A program made the translations under genes and the position numbers. Shown here one piece after another: positions 9,663 to 19,400 of a stretch of 64,000 nt of DNA (within the stretch, counting starts at the first letter, position 1; the number at the start of each line of letters is the position of its first letter). The notes beneath the pieces are model-generated. The model worked only from the letters and a program-made list of their open reading frames with translations, was not told where the DNA came from and did no database searches. This DNA is from Closterium sp. Naga37s-1 (lineage: Eukaryota; Streptophyta; Zygnematophyceae; Desmidiales; Closteriaceae), in contig CANJKZ010000513.1 in assembly GCA_947471745.1 (NCBI GenBank), positions 124,001 to 188,000 of the forward strand. Reading direction: 5' to 3'.

Positions 9663-10565
9663 GATGATAATGCGTGCCTCTGGCAGGCTGAACAAATGCG
9701 TGTGTCACTTCTGAGAAGCAGGCTCCTTCTTTTCTCGCTACGCGAAAAAGTGGCAGGCTGAAGGAATGCAGAATTCGCTGCTCCTCAACGCCACTGAAAG
9801 GACCACATAGATGCGGTTTTGGTCCTACATCTCCACGGTGAGATTACGCGACCCTACGACTAGATAATCATAGTACGGCAGAAATTGTTGTGAGTGATTC
9901 TGATCAGAAATGCCATGTGCCCAAAGAAGACGTTTTCTTTTCAACAATGCGACAGGACTAACACTGATAGTGCATAGTGCACTGATCTTAGCCTGTCATG
10001 GCTTCGCTACCCTTGGACTAACCAAGGGAGGCTCAGAAAGCCAAGCTGTGACTTAGTGCTCATCTGTTGGCTGGGCTGATACACTTTTGGTGTTCATTCG
10101 TTAGTGTTTAGCCCACGCCGATTACTACAATAATCTAAAATGTTTAGGTTACTACAATAATAAAAACAAAACAAAACCTAAAGTAATTTTCAGGGCGTCA
10201 TCATTTTCCTCATCAACCTATATTAACTTTCAACGCCTTCAGCAGAATTACCATACAAGCAGATATCCTTGGAATTACAGAATAACCAAGAGCCACCCAC
10301 ACTACACACTCAGCACACATCCCCACCTAACCCTCCACCATCCTCACATACACACACACCACCTAGTCCCTGAACCCGCACACACGCACACACAGCAGCA
10401 GCGGCAGCACCAGCACCAGCACCAACAGAAGAGGTGGTAGTAGCAACACAAGCACCAACAGCAGCGGCAGTAGCAGCAGCAGAAGTAGCATATAAAATGC
10501 CTTTCTATCCCGCCCGATCAGCACAGCTGGCTGTACTCCACTTCCATGCACTGTGCTGCTACCGC

Positions 10566-10567
<2 letters not shown>
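9663..10567. other. upstream region of GCP-like gene; no gene seen
   Basis: 900 bp with no supportable open frame on either strand. It should include the promoter and 5' UTR of the minus-strand gene. I see no clear TATA box. A simple (CA)/(AC)-rich stretch lies at about 10300-10400 and CAG-rich sequence follows. Confidence 0.5.

Positions 10568-10597
<30 letters not shown>
10568..10597. repeat. (CAG)n microsatellite
   Basis: About nine to ten perfect CAG triplets just upstream of the second R1 repeat copy. Confidence 0.95.
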
Positions 10598-10608
10598 AAA
10601 GTCACCTC

Positions 10609-10878
10609 GGCTGGGCCGGGCCTGGTCCGTAATTTTAGGACAGGCCGCGAATCAGGGCGGTGGAACTTCATTCCGTGACGAAGGAGCCCATAAGTAGGTG
10701 AGGCCCACTGGGCTCGGCTCGGCCCGTTGCACGATTAGTCCGGGGCCACCTCGACCATGCCTTGTCATGCCACAGCCTTGACATGCCACCGCCCTGTCAT
10801 GCCACAGGATTGCATCAACAAAACAAAATTTATTCGCCAACTGTCATTCAATTCACCCACCAGACTGGCATTGTTGAT
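10609..10878 (+). repeat. dispersed repeat R1, copy 2
   Basis: Begins GGCTGGGCCGGGCCTGGTCC and follows copy 1 (7956-8205) through TGGGTTCGGCC/TGGGCTCGGC, the GGGGCC..GACCATGC block, the CATGCCACAG block and the CACCAGACTGG end. It carries an extra CATGCCACC-type insertion. A copia LTR begins only 25 bp downstream. Confidence 0.8.
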
Positions 10879-10902
10879 TGCCAGTTACTACTTATTACCA
10901 AG

Positions 10903-11062
10903 TGTCAAACATATATGCTTAGTTATATCTAGGCTTAGTTTATGTGTTTATAGTTGTCTAGGCTATAGTGGGTTTAGCCTTAGGGGGTACAGATTTCTCT
11001 CGACATTCTACTTGTACCCCTTCCCTTTTCCTAGTCAATCATCCTCGTCACTTATTCTAACA
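10903..11062 (+). mobile_element. copia element I: 5' LTR
   Basis: A 160-bp LTR starting TGTCAAACATATATGC and ending TTCTAACA, immediately followed by TGGTATTAAGAGCG, an initiator-Met-type primer binding site. It shares the CTATAGTGGG..GGTACA..TTTGTACCC layout of the 124-bp LTRs at 29641 and 36758. No matching 3' LTR is present, so the element is truncated. Confidence 0.85.
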
Positions 11063-13752
11063 TGGTATTAAGAGCGAAAATTTCCTAGGACCTAATCTTA
11101 ATGGGCCCACCACCTACTGCCCTACTAGCCTAGGCCCCGGCCCGTCACCCCTTGGCGTCGCCCCTAGCCCCTAGGCTCGGCCCCTTGGCCCCGTCGCCTC
11201 TACCCCTTGGCCCCGTCGACTCCGTCGCCCCGCGCCCGGCCCGTACTTAGCCCGCGCTCGGCCCCTTGGCCCGTCGCCCCTAGCTCGGCCCCTCGGCCCC
11301 GCTGGCCCCGTCGATTCCGTCGCCCGCGCCCGGCCCGTTCCTAGCCCCGCGATCGGCCCGTACCTAGCCTCGCGCTCGGCCCCGTTCCTAGCCCCGCGAT
11401 CGGCCCGTACCCTTCCCGCGCTCGGCCCCGTTCCTAGCCCCGCGCCCGGCCCGTACCTAGCCTCGCGACCGGCCCGTACCCTGCCCGCGCCCGGCCCCGT
11501 CTCTCGTCCGCGCTCGGCTCGTACCTAGCCCCGCGCCCGGCCCGTACCTAGCCCAACACACGGCCCCGACCCTAGCCAGCGCCCGGCCCCATACCTAGCC
11601 CGCGCTCGGCTCGTACCTAGCCCCGCGCCCGGCCCGTACCTAGCCCAGCGCACGGCCCGTACCTAGCCTCGCGCCCGGCCCCGTACCTAGCCCCGCACCC
11701 GGCCCCATTCCGCGCCCAGCGCCCGGCCCCGTACCTGCCCAGCGCCCGGCCCCGTACCTGCCCAGCGCCCGGCCCCGTACCTGCCCAGCGCCTGGCCCCG
11801 TACCTGCCCAGCGCCCGGCCCCGTACCTGCTCAGCGCCCGGCCCCGTACCTGCCCAGCGCCTGGCCCCGTACCTGTTTGGCCCCGCGGCCCCCAGGCCCC
11901 TTGTGTGGCCCCTCGCCCCCCCCTAGGCCCCTCGCCCCCCCCTAGGCCCCCCGGCCCCTTGTTTGGCCCCGCGGCCCCTAGGCCCCTCGGCCCCACCTCA
12001 TAGCCCGGCGCCCGGCCCCCCGGCCCCTTGTTTGGCCCCTCGGCCCCCTAGGCCCCTCGGCCCCCCTAGGCCCCCCCCGGCCCCTTGTTTGGCCCCTCGG
12101 CCCCCTAGGCCCCTCGGCCCCCCCTAGGCCCCCCGGCCCCTTGTTTGGCCCCGCGGCCCCTAGGCCCCTCGGCCCCACCTCATAGCCCGGCGCCCGGCCC
12201 CCCCGGCCCCTTGTTTGGCCCCTCGGCCCCCTAGGCCCCTCGGCCCCCCTAGGCCCCCCCCGGCCCCTTGTTTGGCCCCTCGGCCCCCTAGGCCCCTCGG
12301 CCCCCCTAGGCCCCCCGGCCCCTTGTTTGGCCCCGCGGCCCCTCGGCTCCTTGGCCCCACCTCACTGCACAGCGCCCGGCCCCCCCCCGGCCCCTTGTTT
12401 GGCCCCTCCGCCCCCTAGGCCCCTCGGCCCCCCCTACGCCCCCCGGCCCCTTGTTTGGCCCCGCGGCCCCTAGCCTCCTCGGCCCCCACCTCACAGCACG
12501 GCGCCCGGCCCCCCCCCGGCCCCTTGTTTGGCCCCTCGGCCCCCTAGGCCCCTCGGCCCCCCCTACGCCCCCCGGCCCCTTGTTTGGCCCCGCGGCCCCT
12601 AGGCTCCTCGGCCCCACCTCACTGCACGGCGCCCCCCCCCCCCCCCCCCCGGCCCCTTGTTTGGCCCCTCGGCCCCCTAGGCCTCTCGGCCCCCTAGGCC
12701 TCTCGGCCCCCCTAGGCCCCCCGGCCCCTTGTTTGGCCCCGCGGCCCCTAGGCCCCTCGACCCCACCTCACAGCACGGCGCCCGGCCCCCCCGGCCCCTT
12801 GTTTGGCCCCTCGGCCCCCTAGGTCCCTCGGCCCCCCTAGGCCCCCCGGCCCCTTGTTTGGCCCCGTGGCCCCTAGGCTCCTCGGCCCCACCTCACTGCA
12901 CGGCGCCCGCCCCCCCCCCGACCCCTTGTTTGGCCCCTCGGCCCCCTAGGCCCCTCGGCCCCCCTAGGCCCCCCCGGCCCCTTGTTTGGCCCCGCGGCCC
13001 CTAGGCTCCTCGGCCCCACCTCACAGCACGGCACCCGCCCCCCCCGGCCCCTTGTTTGGCCCCTCGGCCCCCTAGGCCCCTCGGCCCCCCTAGGCCCCCC
13101 CGGCCCCTTGTTTGGCCCCGCGGCCCCTAGGCTCGTCGGCCCCACCTAACAGCACTGCGCCCGCCCCCCCCGGCCCCTTGTTTGGCCCCTCGCCCCTAGG
13201 CCCCTCGGCCCCCCTAGGCCCCCCGGCCCCTTGTTTGGCCCCGCGGCCCCTAGGCTCGTCGGCCCCACCTCACAGCACGGCGCCTGCCCCCCCCCGGCCC
13301 CTTGTTTGGCCCCTCGGCCCCCCAGGCCCCTCGGCCCCCCTAGGCCCCCCGGCCCCTTGTTTGGCCCTCCGGCCCCTCGGCTCCTCGGCCCCACCTCACT
13401 GCACGGCGCCCGGCCCCCCCCCCGACCCCTTGTTTGGCCCCTCGGCCCCCTAGGCCCCTCGGCCCCTCTAGGCCCCCCCGGCCCCTTGTTTGGCCCCGCG
13501 GCCCCTAGGCTCCTCGGCCCCACCTCACAGCACGGCGCCCGCCCCCCCCGGCCCCTTGTTTGGCCCCTCGGCCCCCTAGGCCTCTCGGCCCCCCCTAGGC
13601 CCCCCGGCCCCTTGTTTGGCCCCGCGGCCCCTAGGCTCCTCGGCCCCACCTCACAGCACGGCGCCCGCCCCCCCCCCCCGGCCCCTTGTTTGGCCCCTCG
13701 GCCCCACCTCAGAGCCCTGTGCCCGGCCCCCTGTTTGGCCCCTCGGCCCCTA
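11063..13752 (+). repeat. element I leader: 2.7-kb C-rich tandem repeats
   Basis: Between the primer site and gag lies almost pure C/G-rich tandem sequence. It holds short CCCGGCCCGTACCTAGCC-type units (11100-11650), 23-bp units of the GTACCTGCCCAGCGCCCGGC type (about 11720-11880), then longer units built on GGCCCCTTGTTTGGCCCC, CCTAGGCCCCTCGG and CCCCACCTCA. Several of these longer units recur at about 182 bp. Long open frames here (Pro/Ala/Leu on plus, Gly/Arg on minus) are composition artefacts. The equivalent leaders of elements A, G and H are shorter and use other units. Confidence 0.9.
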
Positions 13753-14300
13753 TGGCGTCGCTTCGAGTTCTACACGTGGCACGACGATCTGCAACTGTAC
13801 CTACTGAGCGACAGTCGGGACAGTGTCTCACTGTTTGACCACGTATCCGGTGCCGCTCCAGCCCCTCCCGCCACAGCTGACGTTTCGACTCGTTCCCAGT
13901 GGCTGTCTCGTGACGCTACTGCCCGCTTGGCCATTCGCAACCACCTGCCCGCAGCCGAATGTGCTCACTTCGGCGAGCACAGGACAGCACAGGCCTTGTA
14001 CGACGCTGTCGTTGCTCGCTACTCCTCCCCTGCCACTGCTGCTATTGGCAGGCTGCTCCTGCCCTACCTGTTCCCTGAGCTGTCGGCTTTTGCCAGAGTA
14101 GCAGACCTGGTTACCCACCTGCGCACTAGCGACGCTCGTTACCGCGCTACCGTCCCTGCTGAGTTCCTTCCCACGAACCAGCCCCCCATGTTCATCACCC
14201 TCTACTTCATAGTCACTCGCCTCCCTGACTCCCTTCGCTCTGTCAGGGACCACTTCCTCACCCTCGACCCCACTTCCCTCACTGTTCACCTCCGCCTCGC
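13753..14300 (+). pseudogene. element I: truncated copia gag
   Basis: The sequence reads FEFYTWHDDLQLYLLSDSRD, then through AQALYDAVVARYSSP and LPYLFPELSAFARVADLVTH to SVRDHFLTLDPTSLTVHL, closely parallel to the Gag of elements A, G and H. The ATG at 13751 is out of frame with it, so a small deletion separates the start from the body. Homology ends at about 14300, where the sequence switches to unrelated coding-like DNA. No zinc knuckle, protease or polymerase follows. Confidence 0.85.
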
Positions 14301-14413
14301 CGCTCGGCATGCGCCTCTTCCCAGTCAAGCCCGCCCATGCCGCCAAGACGCTCTTCTTTGGGAGCAGCGTGGGCAAGGACTGCCAGCGAGGCGTCAAGAT
14401 CGCCATTTCAGTA
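14300..14413 (+). other. coding-like segment joined to gag, origin unknown
   Basis: Directly after the gag homology a different frame reads GMRLFPVKPAHAAKTLFFGS and then SVGKDCQRGVKIAIS, followed by GTAAGC, a plausible splice donor. It does not match any retrotransposon domain I know. It could be a host exon at the insertion or deletion junction, or one carried by the element. I cannot name the protein. Confidence 0.35.
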
Positions 14414-14543
14414 AGCTAGAAGCATCCTTCGTGAACCATCGGATGCATATCGGTACTTACAACTGAATTCGAGGAAGCTTCTTACACTGCATGCACCCCT
14501 GTGGAGGCTGTAAGCTGGGCTTGATAACCATTTTTAAAGGCGG

Positions 14544-14780
14544 TGTTAGAATATATATGTAACTGCCTGTAGCTGTAGTTAGTGTAGTTATTATAAACTT
14601 GTTGGTGGTGCACCTTCTTTGCATCCTATGTTTGCTATATGTACCCTATTGCTATAGTGAACTTCATCCTCCTCTCTCGTCTCTCTCTGCTTGGCACAAA
14701 CCACCTCGACTCCCTTGGCCTAGGCTACTAAGCCTAGGCCCTCACCTAAACTTAGCCTTAACTTTGCCTGCGATTTGACA
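14544..14780 (+). mobile_element. solo LTR (N2-related family) with 5-bp target duplication
   Basis: 237 bp from TGTTAGAATATATATG to GATTTGACA, flanked by GGCGG on both sides (14539-14543 and 14781-14785). It is clearly related to the N2 LTRs at 60856 and 62867 when those are read on the minus strand: AACTGCCTGTAGCT, GGTGGTGCACCT, CTATAGTGAA, CTTGGCACAA and GGCCTAGGCTACTAAGCCTA are shared. No internal sequence remains, so recombination between two LTRs removed the element. Confidence 0.85.
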
Positions 14781-14785
14781 GGCGG

Positions 14786-15569
14786 GCATATATTTTTTAG
14801 AGGCTCATTGTTTGCAAAGCGATAGCTATTAGAGGGATACAAATTCAGTACAAATCTCGTAACACGCTGTGCAAAAATTTACGCACCAAATGCCATTATC
14901 GCGGATCGACCAATGACCGCTCTGCGCTCTTGCGCATAACTCCTCTCAACCTAAACCAACCCAACTCAAACCAGCCCAACCCAAACCACACCATCCATAC
15001 CAGCGCGTGTCCTCGTTACGAGCGTGTTTTCCCAACCCCTCACGAACTCTTTGCACATTCCGCGGAGCCATGCTGCGACCAATAACTGTGAGCCGACCTG
15101 CTGGAATGAGAAATCTAGGTTTCAGACGGTGGACTGCTCTCCCTCCACCGTACCCTCACTTCCTCCAGTTTCGTCATTTTAACCTAGTCTCACTAGTCGC
15201 ATCTCTCAAAAATCACCTAGCTGGCAATCTGACGAGGCTCGTAGTACCTGTGTGAGATGAACCGCCAGCCATTATTGCCGCACTGCCGTCTGAATCCGAA
15301 TCGGCGTCTAGCGCAACACGCGATGGTATTAGCCTCACTGATAACCTACTCACTAGTAGTTGTGCGGCATGTTGCGCGTTGTGCGGCGGCGCCGTGCAAG
15401 CAATACCCGCGGGCTGAAAGCGGTACCACCCTCGCCACTCTCGCCTTCACGACTTTCCTTAGTACTTAAATCGCCTCCATTCCTCCATTCACCATCACCC
15501 GACTGAGTTTCTTCTCTCAGTGCTCGAGAATCAACCGAAATCACTCCGACATCATCGCTCACCATCGTC
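14786..15569. other. host flank, probable 5' region of the secreted-protein gene
   Basis: No supported coding region. If the element at 15575-22378 is removed, this DNA leads straight into the start codon at 22432, so the last few hundred bases are the likely promoter and 5' UTR of that gene. Pyrimidine-rich, CCTCC/CACC-rich sequence at 15470-15570 would suit a leader. No clear TATA box was found. Confidence 0.45.
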
Positions 15570-15574
15570 AGTAC

Positions 15575-16153
15575 TGTTAGAGGGCCCTACGACAGCAAGG
15601 GCCCTCGACGACTTGGCAAGACAACTACGCTAAGACGGGCATGGAGTGACACCAACACAAGGAGTGCGTTGATGTCGCGCGACTACTGCAGTGCCAATGA
15701 AGTCCGTGCTGGGGTGCTGCTGGTCTAGTAAAGTCTTGGGCACGCTTCTTGGAAAGCGTGCCACTTCCTAGCAAGTCTATGGTTGTCTTGTGTGGTGTTG
15801 TCTAGTTGGAGTTGGTTGGTTGGGGTGGCGTGCGAGAAGGGCCATTCCGCTGCTGAGTTGGGTTGAACTCCTACGAGGCGCGTTCAACACACCTGCACAC
15901 CACTTTCTTGAGGTTGGGTTACTGCGCAGTGCCACGCCAACTTTGTGAAACCTTCCCGTAGCCTATATCTAGTTGTGTGTTTGCTTTTTATGCATAGTTG
16001 ATATTGCAATTCTACTTTGCCCGAATGCTACTTCAATCCTCACTAAGTCCTTAGAGGCAAACTCTACCGAAACTCTACCAAGTTGCTTGCGCAACATCAT
16101 TCTCAAAGCAGAAACTCTCTCGTTATCGCTACGCTCTCTAATATATTCCTTCA
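15575..16153 (+). mobile_element. element D 5' LTR
   Basis: Starts TGTTAGAGGGCC and ends TATTCCTTCA. It matches 21800-22378 base for base in length (579 bp) with scattered substitutions, for example GACGGGCATG versus GACGAGCATG. Confidence 0.95.
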
Positions 16154-16434
16154 TGGTGCGGTGAGCGTGGAGCGAACACGCATAGATTTTCGTCGCCGTT
16201 GATATCCGTGTTCGTATACTCGCCTTGGCGTGCGGCGTTAGTGAAGGGCGCTTATTAATTTAAGTTGTACCTCTCTTGTTTTCCCTCCAGTTACGTTCTC
16301 GGACCCAAGGATAGGGCGCTTGGTAATTTATTACCATTCGTCTGAGGACCCTTGTGAGGTGACCCCGAGACGAGGGATTCAAGGAAGGGACAATTTATTT
16401 TAATCTGTGGTACCTTATAGAGACGTTGTAGAGG

Positions 16435-19400
16435 ATGAGTACGGAGGAGGCGAACGTGGAGGCCGGTAATTTGCGCACCCTAGAGGAGGATCTCGTGGCT
16501 CGACAGATTAGTGATATCGAATACGAGTTAATATTGGAGGGATTGCGCTCGCGTCGGCGTCGTGAGCACCCTTCGCCACGTGTAGAGAATGTTGAGCAAG
16601 CTGCGGGAGGTACTAGTGCGTGGGATATGGCTATCGATGGCGGAAATAGCGATGACGAGGAGCTTGATGGGTTGATGTCGCGTGGGGTCCTGCGAGGACC
16701 AACTCGGTTTAGTACGGCTAGCGTCGGCGGTGTACAGGAGCGTGTTCATTTTGCAGCAGCGTCACGAGAGCATGCAAATGTAGGACGGCGGAGCGTTGCT
16801 GGAGGAGGAAATGCGGAAGAGTACGATAGTGAGGCCATGCCGGGCGTTACCCCGATTGGATCGATGTCGAGGGACGAGGGAATAGCCCCCAACTATGGCT
16901 ACTTCAGATTCACTCCAGACAAGATCGTTGTCCCTAGGCCGTTAGAAGGACGTCACGACCTCTCGACGTGGACAGAATCAATCGAGCCGCAGCTTGAGAT
17001 CGCTCAGCTAAAACGATTCATAGATGGCACCACCCCCATTCCACCTGCGCGTGCACTTGCGCATCTCTCCCAGTTCCGCGCGATGCAGTTGCTGACGTTC
17101 ACCACCATTTCCCGATGCTGCTCCCCAACCGTACAGATCGCCCTTAAGGCGTGTCGCATGAAGGTAGATGCCGGCTATCAGGCATGGCAGTTTATTATGC
17201 GCACGTACATGGCGAAGGACGATCTGTACATCGGTCAGTTAGAGCAGGCGCTCACTAACCTCGAGATGGGAGAGCACGAGTCCGCTACGTCCTATTGCAA
17301 CCATGCGCAGCAGATCCTAGTGAACCTGAGGATGGCCGGCGTAGATTACTCGCAGGCGTCGTACATCACTCACGTTGTAAAGGGGTTGCCGCAGCAGTAC
17401 AACCTCTTACGCATGATGCTGAAGTTGCCGTAGGTGCGCAAGGAGTTGGACGAGAACACCCTCGCTAGCTACATCATCGAGGAGGAGTGTACGCTGGCGG
17501 CGGAGGGACGAAAGGACCAATTCCTTCCCCAGGCTAACCAGGTCTTTACCAAGAAGGGTAAGCCCCAATTCCAGCAGACTTCATTCCCTTCCCCTCCCAC
17601 TACGGCACAGCAGCAGCAGCCTAAGAATGGGGGTGGGGCAGGTGGGGGAGGGGAGAAGTGGAAAGGGGGTAAGGATGGCCAGCCGAAGGGGGGGAAAGGG
17701 GGCTTCAAGGGAAAGTGCTATGTGTGTGGACAGACAGGGCATGTTGCTAAGTACTGTCAGCAGCGGGCGGATAAGGAGGCAGATGCTGGTGGAGAGGGTT
17801 CTGGAGGTAGCAGCGGAAAGGGGGGTGATGGCTCTAAGGGGAGCGGGCAGTCATCATGTGCGATGGTGAAGCCCGTTGTGGAGCAGACTCCTCTCGTTGT
17901 GCTGGAGCCTGAGGCCGGAGAAGGCTTACAGGCTGTTGCAGCTGCTGTAAAGGCGAACCCGAGTGTCGTGCTACTTGATAGCGGATGCTCCCACCATCTC
18001 ATGGGAGATCGTTTTGCCTTTGTGGAGATGAGCAGCGGCGGCAGTATTAAACAGGTTACCGGCTTCAACGGCGCCCTTCAGGAGGTGCAGGGGCGAGGCA
18101 CAGTCGCTCTTCTTGGAGAGGGCGGCAGGCGTGTCTTGGTGCCGGACGTGCTGTACGTACCAGGAGTGCAGGCGAGTCTTCTCTCTGCTGGGCAGCTGCG
18201 TGATAGTGGTGTGCAGCTGCTGGATGCCGGGGATGTGACTTTGCTGCGGGCACCAGATGGATCGCTCCTTGGTCGTGCGGAGTTCAAGGGGCGTGTTCTC
18301 TGCACGAACTTCCAGCTGTGTTCGACGCAGCAGCAGGAAGGCGAAACGGTGGCACTTCGTACCTTGGCGACGGGCGTGCGGTCTAAGGGGGACCTGTGGC
18401 ATGCGCGTATGGCACACGTTGGTATTGATGCCATCGAGCGCACAGCGGCTCACGGGTCAGTGAAGGGCTTGGATTTGGAGAAGGGGGGCAAGTCAGGCAT
18501 ACCTTGTGTCTCCTGTGTTGGGGGAAAGATCACTCGTCATACCTTTCCTTCTGTGGGAGAGGAGGAGGATGAATTGCTCGGGGTGGTGCATGCTGACCTG
18601 TGTGGCCCTTTCCGTGAAGCAGCTAAGGATGGCAGCCGCTACTTCTTGGTGCTGAAGGATCGCAAGACGCGATATTTCTGGGCCTACCCTTTGGCCCAGA
18701 AGCGTGATGCGCTGGCGGCGTTCCAGAAATGGCTCCCGATGGCAGAGCGACAGTGCAAGACCACGGTGCAGGCGCTGCGCACTGATCGGGGTGGCAAATT
18801 CCTAGGGCACGACTTCACGCTCTTCCTCAACAGCAAAGGCATCATCCATGACCTCACATGCCCGTACACGCCGGAGCAGAACGGGATGGCCGAGAGGGAG
18901 ATGCGCAGCATTGTGGAGGCGGTGCGGACGATGTTGCTGCACATGAGTGTGCAGCATCACTGGTGGCACCTGGCGTTGGCGCAGGCCGTCTGGGTGCGCA
19001 AACGCGTGGAGCACGCCTCACTACCCTCTGGTGTGACGCCGTATGAGCTCGCCTTCCGACGCAAACCTGATGTCAGTATGGTGCGTGTTTGGGGCTGCAT
19101 GCTGCAGTACATGGTACCACAGTCGCAGCGTGGGGGGAAGCTGGCGCCTAAGGCTCGCTGGGGGTTGCACTTGGGTGTGTCAGCTGCGAGCAAGGGATGG
19201 ACCGTGCTGGACTTGGAGTCCAACCGCCTCATCACCACTGTGGAAGCTGTGTTTTATGAGACCATGTCCCTGGCAGGATGGAAGGCTTGGCATCAGCAGG
19301 AGCATGGGGGGCGTTCGATGCCCTATACGCCCCTTCCCTCACTCTTCCCGATCACTCTCGAGGAGGCGGAGGAGGAGGAGGAGGTGGTCGCACCTCCTGC

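Noticed and set aside
11640..13735. Many Gly/Arg/Pro-rich frames on both strands
   Set aside because: Stop-poor because of extreme GC tandem repeats in the element I leader; no start context or conserved domain.
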